44,775 nucleotides of DNA, from the NCBI GenBank assembly GCA_029624675.1, contig JARSSP010000073.1, positions 1 to 44,775 on the forward strand, written 5' to 3'. This document shows, one piece after another, positions 1 to 9,300 of the stretch. The DNA comes from Candidatus Contendibacter sp. (lineage in GTDB: Bacteria > Pseudomonadota > Gammaproteobacteria > Competibacterales > Competibacteraceae). Numbering within the stretch: position 1 is the stretch's first letter; every line of letters begins with the position of its first letter. Made by a program: the position numbers and the translations under genes. The notes under the pieces are model-generated. The model had not been told where the DNA came from, ran no database searches, and worked only from the letters and a program-made list of their open reading frames with translations.

Positions 1-3
1 GCG

Positions 4-150
4 AAAGTGGGGGAAACGCGGGGAGTTGGTCGGCGAAAGTGGGGGAAACGCGGGGAGTCGGCCAGCCAAAGTGGGGGAAACGCGGGGAGTCGGCCAGCCA
101 AAGTGGGGGAAACGCGGGGAGTCGAGGCCAAAGTGGGGGAAACGCGGGGA
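4..150 (+). repeat. Iteron array of a plasmid-type replication origin
   Basis: Five direct copies of AAAGTGGGGGAAACGCGGGG start at 4, 36, 68, 100 and 130. The first three spacings are 32 bp (about three helical turns) and the last is 30 bp. The conserved unit extends one more A, and the spacers also share GTCGGCCAGCC. Such arrays directly upstream of a Rep_3-family gene are the initiator-binding iterons of theta-replicating plasmids. The array touches the window edge, so more copies or an AT-rich/DnaA region may lie to the left. The G-rich strand is the Rep coding strand. Confidence 0.9.
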
Positions 151-156
151 ATATCC

Positions 157-201
157 TGGGGGTGAGGTGCGTTTGCAATCCCCCACTTTCTGGTTTATAC
201 C
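157..201 (+). promoter_or_regulatory. rep promoter overlapped by inverted half-iteron
   Basis: CCCCACTTTC at 181-190 is the exact reverse complement of GAAAGTGGGG from the iterons, and TGGGGG at 157-162 pairs with CCCCCA at 180-185. A possible -35 (TTGCAA, 173-178) and -10 (TATACC, 196-201) are 17 bp apart, and the inverted half-iteron sits between them. In Rep_3 plasmids, Rep dimers usually repress their own gene through an inverted partial iteron, so this looks like the autoregulatory operator. The promoter hexamers are weak matches and are inferred. Confidence 0.6.
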
Positions 202-235
202 TGCTTGGCAAAGAGGCGAGGCTGCGAGGAACGCC

Positions 236-1648
236 ATGAGTCCCGACATCACCGACCTGCTGGGCAACGACGTCCGGAAACCGACGGCGCTGGTTCATTT
301 CGAGCGAGACATGCCGCTGACCGAGCAGAAGGTGATGACGCTGATCATCTTCCATTGCCAGGTCGCCGACAAGGACGAAAGCGGCTTCTATCACATCCGC
401 AAAAACTTCGTGCGCCGCTTTCTCGGCTGGGACGACAGCCACAACTATCCGCGCATCTACGAAGCGTTCGAGAAAATCTTCGACAACACCATCCGCTGGA
501 ACCTGCTGGGCAAGGACAAGACCTTCAAGAGCCTCAAGTGCAAGCTGATCGTCAGCCTGCTCGAACCAACCGACACCGGTCCGTTCATCGGGTTCAAGCT
601 CCATCCCGACCTGGAGCCGGCCATCAAGGACCCCCGGCTGTTCGCCCGGATCAAGCTGATCATGATGGCGATTCTGGCCAAGCCCAAGTACGCTTTCCCG
701 CTCTACGAAATCCTGTCCGACTGCTACTCGCGCGGCGAGCGGGTGATTCGACTGTCCCTGCAGGAACTGAAGGAATCGCTGGGCATCGCGGGGTCCTACT
801 ACGATCAATTCATCGCGTTCAAGAAGGAAGTGCTTCGGCCCAACCTGGCGGCCATCAACCAGAACACCGACTGTCAGGTGACTTACGACACCTATCGAGA
901 AGGGAGAAAAGTGGCCGGCGTGGTGTTCACCATCGACAAGCAGGACTGGCGACCGCCCCTGCTGGAAGAGCATCTGCGCGAGTTGCAGAGCTACTACCAG
1001 CCGATTCCGGCCGAACCGCCGGCCCTGAGTGCGCCGCCGGCCTCCAGCGCGGAAGAACAGGAGTTTGTGGACAGCGTGAAACTCCACCAGGTCGCCGAGG
1101 CTGACGCTCTACAGGCGATTCGGACTCATGGCCTGAATGGGGCGCGGGCGATCCGCGATTACGCCTTGCGCCAGGCGACGCGCAGAAAGGGCTCGAAGGA
1201 TCAGGTCCGGGATCTTGGCGCCTACATGGCGCGCTGCTTTCGCGAGGGCTATGGCCGATGGGAGGAGCAGGACCCGTTGAACTTGAAGCGCGCCGAAGCG
1301 ACGCCCCCGGAGGCACGATCCGCCAGGAAGGCGGCGTCCGAAACCGAGCGCCTCGCGGCCAAATTCAAAACCGCGTTCCGAACGCATCAGAGTCAACTGG
1401 TGGACGAGCGGCTGGGCCGCATGTCGGCGGAGGAACGGGCGCGGTTCGACGATGAATTCGCCGCCCGCCATGCGATTTGGGCGCAAAAGTTTCGCGAGCT
1501 GGGCCCCACGACGCCCCTGTTGCGCTCCGCCTTCGAGGCGTTCGCCGTCGAGAAGCTGCTGGATTCCGAGCAAAAGGATGTTGTGGCGTTTGCCCGGGAG
1601 CGCGCGGCCTCGGCCGAAGTCGTCGAGTGGCTGCAACGCGCGGTTTGA
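236..1648 (+). CDS. rep: Rep_3-family replication initiator
   Basis: A 470-residue initiator. The first ~240 residues carry the two winged-helix domains of the Rep_3 (RepB/RepE/pi) family. They open with a region containing LTEQKVMTLIIFHCQ, then YPRIYEAFEKIFDN, then the second winged helix with IRLSLQELKESLGI and FKKEVLRPNL. The C-terminal ~200 residues are charged and alanine-rich and include a region like that seen in some broad-host-range Rep proteins. It would bind the iterons just upstream to open the origin, and the inverted half-iteron to repress itself. ATG 236 is preferred over the upstream in-frame starts because GAGGA lies just before it and because the frame further upstream only translates the iterons. 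No partition genes are visible in the window. Confidence 0.9.
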   Translation: MSPDITDLLGNDVRKPTALVHFERDMPLTEQKVMTLIIFHCQVADKDESGFYHIRKNFVRRFLGWDDSHNYPRIYEAFEKIFDNTIRWNLLGKDKTFKSLKCKLIVSLLEPTDTGPFIGFKLHPDLEPAIKDPRLFARIKLIMMAILAKPKYAFPLYEILSDCYSRGERVIRLSLQELKESLGIAGSYYDQFIAFKKEVLRPNLAAINQNTDCQVTYDTYREGRKVAGVVFTIDKQDWRPPLLEEHLRELQSYYQPIPAEPPALSAPPASSAEEQEFVDSVKLHQVAEADALQAIRTHGLNGARAIRDYALRQATRRKGSKDQVRDLGAYMARCFREGYGRWEEQDPLNLKRAEATPPEARSARKAASETERLAAKFKTAFRTHQSQLVDERLGRMSAEERARFDDEFAARHAIWAQKFRELGPTTPLLRSAFEAFAVEKLLDSEQKDVVAFARERAASAEVVEWLQRAV

Positions 1649-1668
1649 ACGTCGCGGGCCAGCGAGGC

Positions 1669-2634
1669 CTATCGGTCGGCCCGGACCGACGGCGGATGCT
1701 GATCGAGCCAGTAATCCAACCCCTGGGCGTTCAGTTCGACATCCATCCTCAACACCTCGCGCCACTGTTCGGCGTCCAGCCGCCAGCCTTGCCGCGCCGC
1801 CTCGGCGTCCATTAGCGCCCACAGCCCGTCCAGAATCCGCGCGCCGCGCGCTGGGCCAGCGTCGCGTTCCCGTTCGGCCACCGCCACATGCGCGTCGATC
1901 AGCCGGTGCAGATCGTCGCCCAGGCGCGGAATGTCGGTGACGCGGGAGAAGTGGGTGAGGTACAACGCTTCGGGCTGGCGGGCCAGAATGCGATCCACGG
2001 AGGCGTGCATCGCCGCCGGCTCGAATTGGGTGGGCGTGGTGGTGGGAATGACCGACGGCCGTCCATCCACGTCCAGCTCGCGGAAGGACAGCCCGAAGAT
2101 GTCGCCGGTGAACAGGCAACCGCCGCGCGGATCGTGCAAGCACAGATGGTGGCGGGCATGGCCGGGGGTTTCCAGGCAGATCAGGGTCCGGCCGGCGAGA
2201 TCGATGCTGTGGCCGTCACCGACCGCCAGGATTCGGTCGGCGGGGACGGGCAACAGCTCGCCATACAGCCGATGGGCTTCGTCCGCGCCATAGACCGCCT
2301 GGACTGCCGCGAACAATTGGGTGGGATCAGCCATGTGTCGCGCGCCGCGCGGATGCACGACCAGCCGCGCCTCGGGAAAGGCCTGCATCATCGCGCCCGC
2401 GCCGCCGGCGTGATCCAAATGGACGTGCGTCAAAAACACGTAGTCCACGCAAGTTGGCGACAGCCCCAGGATTCGCAGGGCTTGCAGGGCGCGCGGCAGG
2501 GCCGCGTTGTTGGCGGTGTCCACCACGGCGACCCGGCCGCGCTCGACGATGAAGTGAATGGCGTTGAGCCAGGGCCGGATGTAGCCGGCGTCGACGGCGT
2601 AAATACCGTGATCGTAGCGTAGTGGTTCAGGCAT
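1669..2634 (-). CDS. Metallo-beta-lactamase-fold hydrolase
   Basis: About 321 residues with the MBL-fold signature THVHLDHAGG near residue 75, a later GHARHHLCL and CLFTGDIFG, and LTHFSRV, which supply the His/Asp ligands of a two-metal site. The family covers glyoxalase II-like thioesterases, lactonases and related hydrolases, and the substrate cannot be read from the sequence. The C-terminal third is helical and charged. ATG 2634 is chosen. A TTG at 2658 would add eight residues but has no ribosome site. The gene converges on rep and is divergent from the Cys-rich gene at 2688, with only ~53 bp between the two starts. Confidence 0.85.
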   Translation of the reverse strand: MPEPLRYDHGIYAVDAGYIRPWLNAIHFIVERGRVAVVDTANNAALPRALQALRILGLSPTCVDYVFLTHVHLDHAGGAGAMMQAFPEARLVVHPRGARHMADPTQLFAAVQAVYGADEAHRLYGELLPVPADRILAVGDGHSIDLAGRTLICLETPGHARHHLCLHDPRGGCLFTGDIFGLSFRELDVDGRPSVIPTTTPTQFEPAAMHASVDRILARQPEALYLTHFSRVTDIPRLGDDLHRLIDAHVAVAERERDAGPARGARILDGLWALMDAEAARQGWRLDAEQWREVLRMDVELNAQGLDYWLDQHPPSVRADR

Positions 2635-2687
2635 GAGCGTTCTCGCTGGGATGGACAAACCGGTCAGTGAAGGGGTGGGAGGTTATG

Positions 2688-3641
2688 ATGACAAACACGA
2701 TGGCCCTGCCGAAAGCGGCCCAAGCTTGCCTGATCTGCCAGGCCCCCCTGCCATTTTCGCGGGGGCGCGATGACAAGCTGTGCGGTCGCGGGGAATGCGA
2801 GTGGCGGTATGCGCTGCTGCGAAGACGGCGCGAGGTTTGCGCGATTTGTGGCCGGCCGCTGGCCGCGCGGGAATTGCCCACCCAGATTTGCGCGGCTTCA
2901 GCCTGTCAGCGGGTGGCGGTTGTGGAACGCGGGCAGGTCGTGCACGAGCGTAACCAGGCTCGCTACGCGGCGTTGATCCAACGGGAGATCGAACAGGCCA
3001 CGCGATTGCGCGACCGGGTGATGGCCGGGTTTGGTTTCCGCGAGTCGGACTCGTTTCGGTTGACGGTGGTCCCGGCGGCCACGGCCCGGCTGGTAAATCT
3101 GCCGGAGCGCCGCCGCCGCGCGTTGCGCGACCATGTGAACGCGCTGATTGGCCAGACCGCCGGATTGCCCGCGCCGCCGCCGCCCGTTGAGGAACCCGCG
3201 TCGCCGCCCACGGAGCGGGAATCCCAAGTTCAGGCCGTTTTGGGCCGGGCGTGCGCCTGTTGCCAGGGATTCTGCTGTGAGGGCGGCGGTGATCGCGCCT
3301 ACCTGACCGTGGAAACGATTCAGCGCTACCGGGCCGCGCATCCGGGCCAGCGTCCCCGTGACATCCTCGCCGCCTACCTGGAACGGGTGGGCCATCGAAC
3401 CGTCGAGGGGTCCTGCGTCTATCACCAGGCCGAAGGCTGCGCCCTGCCCCGCGCGCTGCGCGCCGATCTGTGCAACCGGCATTTTTGCAAGGCGCTGGTG
3501 GAATTTCAGCGGGATTTGCCCGCGACCGGTCCGATTCGCGGCTTTTTCGTGGCCGCGGATTACGGCGTCCTGCACGCGGCGACGCTGGTTCACAATGCCC
3601 AGGCATTGGTCGTTCAGGGAGTAAAAGAGCTAGAACCTTGA
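2688..3641 (+). CDS. Cysteine-rich putative metal-binding protein
   Basis: A 317-residue protein. The N-terminal half has zinc-ribbon-like pairs (CLIC, CGRGEC, CAICGRP, CAASAC), followed by an arginine-rich helical stretch and a proline-rich linker near residue 165. The C-terminal half has a second cluster (CACCQGFCC, then CVYH, GCALP and LCNRHFCK). The latter resembles YkgJ-type zinc/iron-chelating domains, though I cannot assign it firmly. No function is known to me. The start is taken at ATG 2688 because GGGAGG is spaced well for it; ATG 2685 and GTG 2667 are in frame. The 3' end overlaps the convergent NuoM-like gene by 28 bp. Confidence 0.75.
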   Translation: MTNTMALPKAAQACLICQAPLPFSRGRDDKLCGRGECEWRYALLRRRREVCAICGRPLAARELPTQICAASACQRVAVVERGQVVHERNQARYAALIQREIEQATRLRDRVMAGFGFRESDSFRLTVVPAATARLVNLPERRRRALRDHVNALIGQTAGLPAPPPPVEEPASPPTERESQVQAVLGRACACCQGFCCEGGGDRAYLTVETIQRYRAAHPGQRPRDILAAYLERVGHRTVEGSCVYHQAEGCALPRALRADLCNRHFCKALVEFQRDLPATGPIRGFFVAADYGVLHAATLVHNAQALVVQGVKELEP

Positions 3642-5203
3642 GTTTCCACGCGGGCCAGCGCCGCCGGCGTGGTTCGCTCCGCCGCCAGCCGCGCGACCCA
3701 GGCGTTCGCCGCGCTGGCGGTGATTCCCTGCACGCCGTTGGGAAACAGACCACCCGCCAACGTCAACAGCGCCATGACGCCCGCAATCAAAACCTCGCGC
3801 GGCCGCAGGTCCATCGCCGTCGCCACCGCCGGATCGGTCACCGGCCCCAGGAACGCCCGCTGGAAGAAGCCGAGGAGATAAGCAGCCCCCAGCACCGCGC
3901 CACCAACGGCGACCAGCGCCAGGCCGGGATGCGCTTGCCAGACGCCGATCAGGATCAGCAACTCGGCGGCGAAACCGCTGGTGCCGGGCAGCCCGATGGA
4001 AGCCATCCCCAGCAGCAGGAAGAAAGCCGTCAGCCGGGGCAGCGGCCGGGCCAGCCCGCCCAGGCTGGCCAGATCGGTCGAGCCCAGCCGGTGGTGCAGG
4101 AAACCGGCGATCAGGAACAGACCGCCAGCGATGACCCCGAAGTTCGCCAGTTGAAACACCGCGCCCTGCACGCCCTGGACGTTCAGGGTCCCGATGCCGA
4201 CGATGACCAGTCCAACGTGGCTCACGCTGGAAAAGGCCAACACCTTGCGCAGATTGGCCTGCTGTAGCGCCACCAGAGCCCCGTAGAGCGCGCCAAATCC
4301 TCCCAGGCTCATCAGGAGCCACCCGTGATCGTGCGCGGCTCCTGGGGCCAGCGGGACGGCAAAACGCAGAATGCCGAAAGCGCCGAGCTTGAGACCCACC
4401 AGCAGCGCGCTCAGGCCGGTCGGCCCCTCGCGCAGCACGGTGGGCAGCCAGGTGTGGAACGGGAACAGGGGAGCCTTGACGGCGAAGCCGAAAAACAGCA
4501 GCAGGAAGATTGGCGTCTGCGCCGAGGCTGGAAGTGGGTGTTCGAGCAGGACCCGGTAATCGAACGTCAGCCCGCCCGGCGCGGGGACGCCCACGGCGTT
4601 GGCGTGACCCAGCCCCAGCAGCACGATGGCGAACAGCAGGGGAATTCCGCCGGCCAGCATGAACAGGGTGTATTTAGTCGCGGCGAAGCGCCGTTCCGGC
4701 CCGATGCCCCACAGGCTGATCAGGAAATAGATGGGGACCAGGGTCAGTTCCCAGAACAGGAAGAACAGCACCAGGTCCAGGGCGCAAAACACGCCGATGG
4801 TGAAGCTCTCCAGCGTCAGCAGCAGGGCGAAGTACAGCCGGGGCATGAACTGGATGGAGGTCCACGACGCCAGGATGACGCCGCAGAACAGCAACGCCGT
4901 CAGCGGCGGGAACAGGGCGGCGATGCCGTCGATGCCCAGCAGGTATTGAACGTTCAGGCTGGGAATCCAGGACGCCCGCTCCACCAGTTGCATTCCGGCG
5001 CTGTTCGGGTTCAGGGCCGCTAGCATCGCCAGCGCCAGGATCAATTCCAGCACGGCCCCGGTTAGCGCCACGACCCGCGCGGCGCGGCCCTCGGGCAGAA
5101 ACGGCAGCAACAGCGCCCAGGCCAGCGGCAGCAGAATCAGCAGGCTCAGGATGGGAAAGCCGAATGAATCGGCGGCGGGCAGGGATTCAGGATAGGACAA
5201 CAC
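3614..5203 (-). CDS. NuoM-like proton-conducting subunit (distal module of the DIC-uptake locus)
   Basis: About 529 residues of membrane protein of the NuoM/Mrp antiporter (proton_antipo_M) family. It keeps the hallmark residues: the Glu in LFFLFWELTLVPIYF, the Lys in GFAVKAPLFPFHTWLP, the second Lys in GLKLGAFGILRF, and LRKVLAFSSVSH. In complex I and in Dab systems such subunits move protons or Na+ across the inner membrane. Isolated from nuo genes and close to dabA, it probably couples ion flow to inorganic-carbon uptake. GTG 5203 fits an AAGGAG ten bases upstream; TTG 5212 is too close to that site. The start overlaps the end of the GNAT gene, suggesting the original 5' context was altered by an insertion. 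Confidence 0.85.
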   Translation of the reverse strand: MLSYPESLPAADSFGFPILSLLILLPLAWALLLPFLPEGRAARVVALTGAVLELILALAMLAALNPNSAGMQLVERASWIPSLNVQYLLGIDGIAALFPPLTALLFCGVILASWTSIQFMPRLYFALLLTLESFTIGVFCALDLVLFFLFWELTLVPIYFLISLWGIGPERRFAATKYTLFMLAGGIPLLFAIVLLGLGHANAVGVPAPGGLTFDYRVLLEHPLPASAQTPIFLLLFFGFAVKAPLFPFHTWLPTVLREGPTGLSALLVGLKLGAFGILRFAVPLAPGAAHDHGWLLMSLGGFGALYGALVALQQANLRKVLAFSSVSHVGLVIVGIGTLNVQGVQGAVFQLANFGVIAGGLFLIAGFLHHRLGSTDLASLGGLARPLPRLTAFFLLLGMASIGLPGTSGFAAELLILIGVWQAHPGLALVAVGGAVLGAAYLLGFFQRAFLGPVTDPAVATAMDLRPREVLIAGVMALLTLAGGLFPNGVQGITASAANAWVARLAAERTTPAALARVETQGSSSFTP

Positions 5204-5705
5204 TCTTGCCAAGCTCCTTGGAAAAGTGGTGAGAGCTGATTTGCAGTTTCCGGCTCAGGTAAAGCCGATGGGCGTCGTGTCGGGTTACACCTGAGTCGAG
5301 ATGAAATTGGTCGCAGGATAATTCCCGCGCTTTTTCCAGGAGCCAGTCGAGCAGCATTCCGCCATAACCACGCTTGCGGAACGCGCTTCGACTGATAAGG
5401 TCGTCCACATAAAAAATTCGTCCCCAGGCCAGGAATTCGGCGATACGATAACCCGCCACGGCGACTACTTGATCATACGAGGTGGCGTATACGAGAATAT
5501 AGCCATGGTTTTTCATTTGGCGTTGAGCCCGCGCCACGAATTCATGTTCGGAAAGGTGCGGTCTCAATTCATGTAACGTGGTAAAGCAGGCTCTTATTTC
5601 GGTTTCCGTGGAAGCGACGCGAATATCCACACGTTCCTCAGGAACCACTGAATTACCCTGGGTTTGGCGCAAGGAATAATTAGGGTTTTGCCGATGGCAA
5701 CGCAT
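5187..5705 (-). CDS. GNAT-family N-acetyltransferase
   Basis: A 172-residue protein with the acetyl-CoA-binding motif A of the GNAT fold, RKRGYGGMLLDWLLEKAREL (about residues 120-139), preceded by the beta strands RIFYVDDLISRSAF. The substrate is unknown. ATG 5705 has AAGGA at a good distance and overlaps the 3' end of the NYN gene by 26 bp, so the two are translationally coupled. Base composition is clearly lower in GC than the flanking membrane-protein genes. Together with the NYN gene it forms a two-gene insert inside the otherwise GC-rich carbon-uptake locus. Confidence 0.85.
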   Translation of the reverse strand: MRCHRQNPNYSLRQTQGNSVVPEERVDIRVASTETEIRACFTTLHELRPHLSEHEFVARAQRQMKNHGYILVYATSYDQVVAVAGYRIAEFLAWGRIFYVDDLISRSAFRKRGYGGMLLDWLLEKARELSCDQFHLDSGVTRHDAHRLYLSRKLQISSHHFSKELGKSVVLS

Positions 5706-6342
5706 AGGTGATCCTTGTGCCTTCGACTTTCACATATCCTTGTTCTACAAGTGCTTCGTAGACTGCATCGATATCGCTTGATGGAATATCCCTACCACAT
5801 CTCGCATGAATAGTGCTCCACAATGTCTTGGGAGTACGGGGCTTTGATGCCTTGCGTTTGATAAGATCATCCACAGCCACTTTGATCAGTTCTTCTTTGG
5901 TTGGCTTTATTTGCACGGTATTCAGCTTCTGTTCAGTGGTGAGTTTTGGCTGCGGTATGGCAGATAGAGGCGGTTTGAAACAGGGCATTTCTTCAATAGA
6001 CGCCGACCGTGCAGCGAAGATTTTTTTGCTCTTGAGGTGCTGAATCAGTGGATCGAAGCCAGTATCTTTTGAAATGATGTGGAAGAATCCCAAAGGCTCA
6101 ACTGACGCCAATGCGCCAAGATAATAGGCAATGTGAAAATCAAGAGCATTTCGCCCAGAGGTTTCCAAGACAATGTATTCAGCTCTTTCTCCAAGTTCTT
6201 GCATAGCCAATACAAGCTCGACGGGCAGCTTGGTGTTATTCGGCCCGAGGAATACCCGTACTCGGAAGTTCTCGCCCTTCAAGAATGCGATGGATTTTAC
6301 CTGGACGTTCTCGTAGTCGACCAAGACATAGTTCATCTTCAC
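5680..6342 (-). CDS. NYN/PIN-like RNase-fold protein with C-terminal winged-helix-like region
   Basis: A 220-residue protein. The N-terminal ~125 residues match the PIN-like NYN fold: YVLVDYENVQ (first acidic pair), ALDFHIAYYLG, and ISKDTGFDPLIQHL hold the spaced aspartates of the metal site. After a Lys/Pro-rich linker, residues ~150-215 look like a small winged-helix or OST-HTH-type RNA-binding module (LWSTIHARCG, then VYEALVEQGYVKVEG). An RNA-cleaving or RNA-binding role is inferred. The start is GTG 6342 with AAGGA upstream; ATG 6336 is an alternative. The AT-rich composition contrasts with the neighbours on both sides and suggests horizontal acquisition as a pair with the GNAT gene. Confidence 0.8.
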   Translation of the reverse strand: MKMNYVLVDYENVQVKSIAFLKGENFRVRVFLGPNNTKLPVELVLAMQELGERAEYIVLETSGRNALDFHIAYYLGALASVEPLGFFHIISKDTGFDPLIQHLKSKKIFAARSASIEEMPCFKPPLSAIPQPKLTTEQKLNTVQIKPTKEELIKVAVDDLIKRKASKPRTPKTLWSTIHARCGRDIPSSDIDAVYEALVEQGYVKVEGTRITYALPSAKP

Positions 6343-6395
6343 GCTTTTATCCTTGCCGGAAGTTTTGTCTCCCTCAACGATGAAGGATCAAAAGG

Positions 6396-9300
6396 TTAGT
6401 GTTTGTCCCCCGTCTCAAACAGCCCCGCCACATTCTCCACCGCCCCGCTGATCGTTTCCAGCCACGGATGGGCGTAGAGACCGACGCTCACCATCACCGC
6501 GCACAGCAGCGCGGCCATGATCAGTTCCCGGTTGCGCAAATCGATCAGGGGCTGCGTCGTGCTGCGGGGATTGCGGGCGAGGAAAATCCGCTGATACGAC
6601 CATAGCAGGTAACCCGCCGCCAGCACGTTGCCGGAAGCAGCCAGCGTGGCGACGCCCCAGCCGTAGGTTTCGAGCACGCCTTCCAGCGCCAGATGGGCGG
6701 CCTCGAAACCGGGTGTGCCCGGCATGGCGATGCTGCCCAGCACCACCACCAGGAAGGTCAATCCGAGCAGGGGCGCGGCGTCGAACAGTCCGCCCAGGCG
6801 GTAGAACCGGGTCACGCCCAGCCGACGTTGCAGCAGCCCCGCCACCATGAACAGCCCGGCTGTGGCCAGGCCCAGATTCAGGCTCAGCAGCAGACTTCCC
6901 TGCAAGCCCGGTGGATTGAGCGCGAACAGGCCGACCAGGAGCGCGCCAGTGTGACTGACCACGGCGAAGGCCAGCAGCCGGCGCAAATCCTTCTGCATCA
7001 GGGCGAGCAGCGCGCCGTAGCCCATGCCGGCCAGCCCCAATACGATTACCGCGGCGGCCCATTGTTGAGTGGCGGCGGGCAGCAGCGGGAACGCGAAACG
7101 GAGCAGTGCGTAAACCCCTACCTTCACGCCCGCCAGCAACGCCAGGCCCACCGCGACCGTACCGTGCTGGGCCACGACCGGCAGCCAGGCGTGAAACGGG
7201 AACAGCGCCAGCCGCACCGCCAGACCGCCAAACACCAGCGCGAAGATTAAGGACTGAAGACCCGGCGCCGCAGGCGTGGTGAGTAGGGCGGACAGTTCGA
7301 AGGACCAACCGCCATCCGTGGCGGCGGCGTGGTTCCAGCCCAGCAGCACGATCCCGGCCAGCAGCGCCGCCAGGCCGCTCGACAGGTCGCGGGCCAGCCG
7401 CCAGGCCGCTCGCCCGCGCGCCGGGCTGGTTCCCCAGCGCCAGACCAGGAACGCCACCGGGATAACCTCGGCCAGCGCGAACAGCCAGAACTGCATCAGA
7501 TTCAGCGCGGTGAACATGCCCATCAGCGCCGCTTCCTGCGCCAACACGCCCGCCACCAGCACGCCTGGCCGCTCCCGCCGAATCGGTTGGGCATAAAGCA
7601 GGATCAGCAGCGTCAGTAGCGCCGTCAGCGGCAGGAACAACACGCCGAGGCCGTCAACACCGAGATGGAGGCTCAGCCAAGGCAACGGCTCGAACCGTTC
7701 GACCAGTTGCGCGGCGGGGTCGTGCGGGTGGAACCGGATCAACGTCGCTATCGTCAGCAGCAGTTCCACGCTCGCGGTCGCCAGACCCAGCGTCAGCGCC
7801 GTTTGGATGCGCTGGATTCGCCATGTCGCGATCATTCCCACCAGCGGCGTCAGGAGCAGCAAGCTTAAGAATGGAAAACCGGCCAGCCCGGTTTCCGGGC
7901 TTTCGCCGGCGCGCACGATTTCGCGCAGGCCCACCAGCGCGATGAGCACCACCAGCGTCGCTGCCATCCAGGCCCAGGACCGCCGCAACCCGCGCTCGAT
8001 CCGGCCCAGCCCGTTGCCGAGCCGGCGGCTGGCAGCCACGATGCCCTGTCCCACGGCTCGGAATACCAACAGCTCTTCGAACCCGTGAACCACCGCCGCC
8101 GTCCGCTCGGTGATCCAACCCAGAATGCCGGGGTCCCGATCCGCCGCGTTGGGCGCACGCTCCAGAATCCGCCCGGCGCCAACCTGGCGCTCCTCCCACT
8201 GGGCCAGCGACGACAGGGCGTTCACCGCTGGGGCTGGCAGCCCGGTCGCCCGATCCACCGCGACGGTGTCGAAGCGGTTCAGGGCGCGGGCCAGCCGACG
8301 CACCGGTCGGACCACGGCCCAGTCCGCCGCGTCTTCCAGCCAGAATCGTTGCAACGCCGCCGCGTAGGCCCGGTGTCGTCGCGCGAGAAAGGCCGGTACG
8401 GGCCTGACGCGCGTGCCGGGTGGCGGGTACAACACCGAGGGCGCACGGAGAAACTGGTAGCCGCGAACGATGGCGTGACCACACAGGTGAACCAGCGCCA
8501 GCGTCCAGAAACCGAGTCCGCAGGCAAGAACCATCAGCCCCAACTGGCCGGTCGTGGAGAAAATCAGGGCGCTTTTGATGTCGGTCTGGGCCAATCCTGC
8601 CCAGAAACCGTACAAGGCCGTCGCCAGCCCGATCACCGCCAGCGCCGCCATGGCCGCCGGCGACTGCTCGAACAGCGGTTGCAGGCGCAACAAGAGATAA
8701 ACGCCGGCGTGGACCATGACCGCGCCGTAGAACAGCGCGCTCGACGGCGTGGGGCCTTCCATGGCCCGGGCCAGCCACGGCGCCAGAGGGATTTGCCCCG
8801 ATTTGGCGACCGCCGCCAGCAGGAAACAACCGGCCAGGATTCCCGCCTGGCCAGAACTCAGGCCCGCCGCCCCGGCGTTCACCGTCGCCCAGTCCGCGCT
8901 TCCCAGCCAATGGAACGCCAGGGCGATGCCCAGCAGAAAACCGGCGTCGCCGATCCGGTTGGTGACGAACGCGCGGGTGGCGTTGGCCGCCGCCGCCGGT
9001 CGGTCCTGGAAAAACGCGATCAGCAGGTAGGAACACAGCCCGGCGACCTCCCAACCGACGAAGGTCAACACCGCGTTGCCGCTCATGACCAGCAACGGCA
9101 TCGCGGCGGAAAACAGGCTCAGGATCATGAAGAAGCGATGAAAGCCGGCTTCCCGGTGCAGGTAGTTCACCGAAAACCGGGTGACCAGCAGGCACAACAG
9201 GGCAGCCAGGGTGGTCAGCGTCAGGCTGAGCCGGTCGGCGAGAAAATTCACTTCGACTTGAACGGTGCCGCTGCTCAGCCAGCGCCCGAGCGTCAACTGT

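Noticed and set aside
4..150. CRISPR array
   Set aside because: Repeat units are regular but the spacers are only ~11 bp and nearly identical, and a Rep_3 gene follows; they are iterons.
4..150. G-quadruplex cluster
   Set aside because: Each iteron has two G-runs, so quadruplexes are possible, but the regular spacing and Rep gene explain the sequence better.
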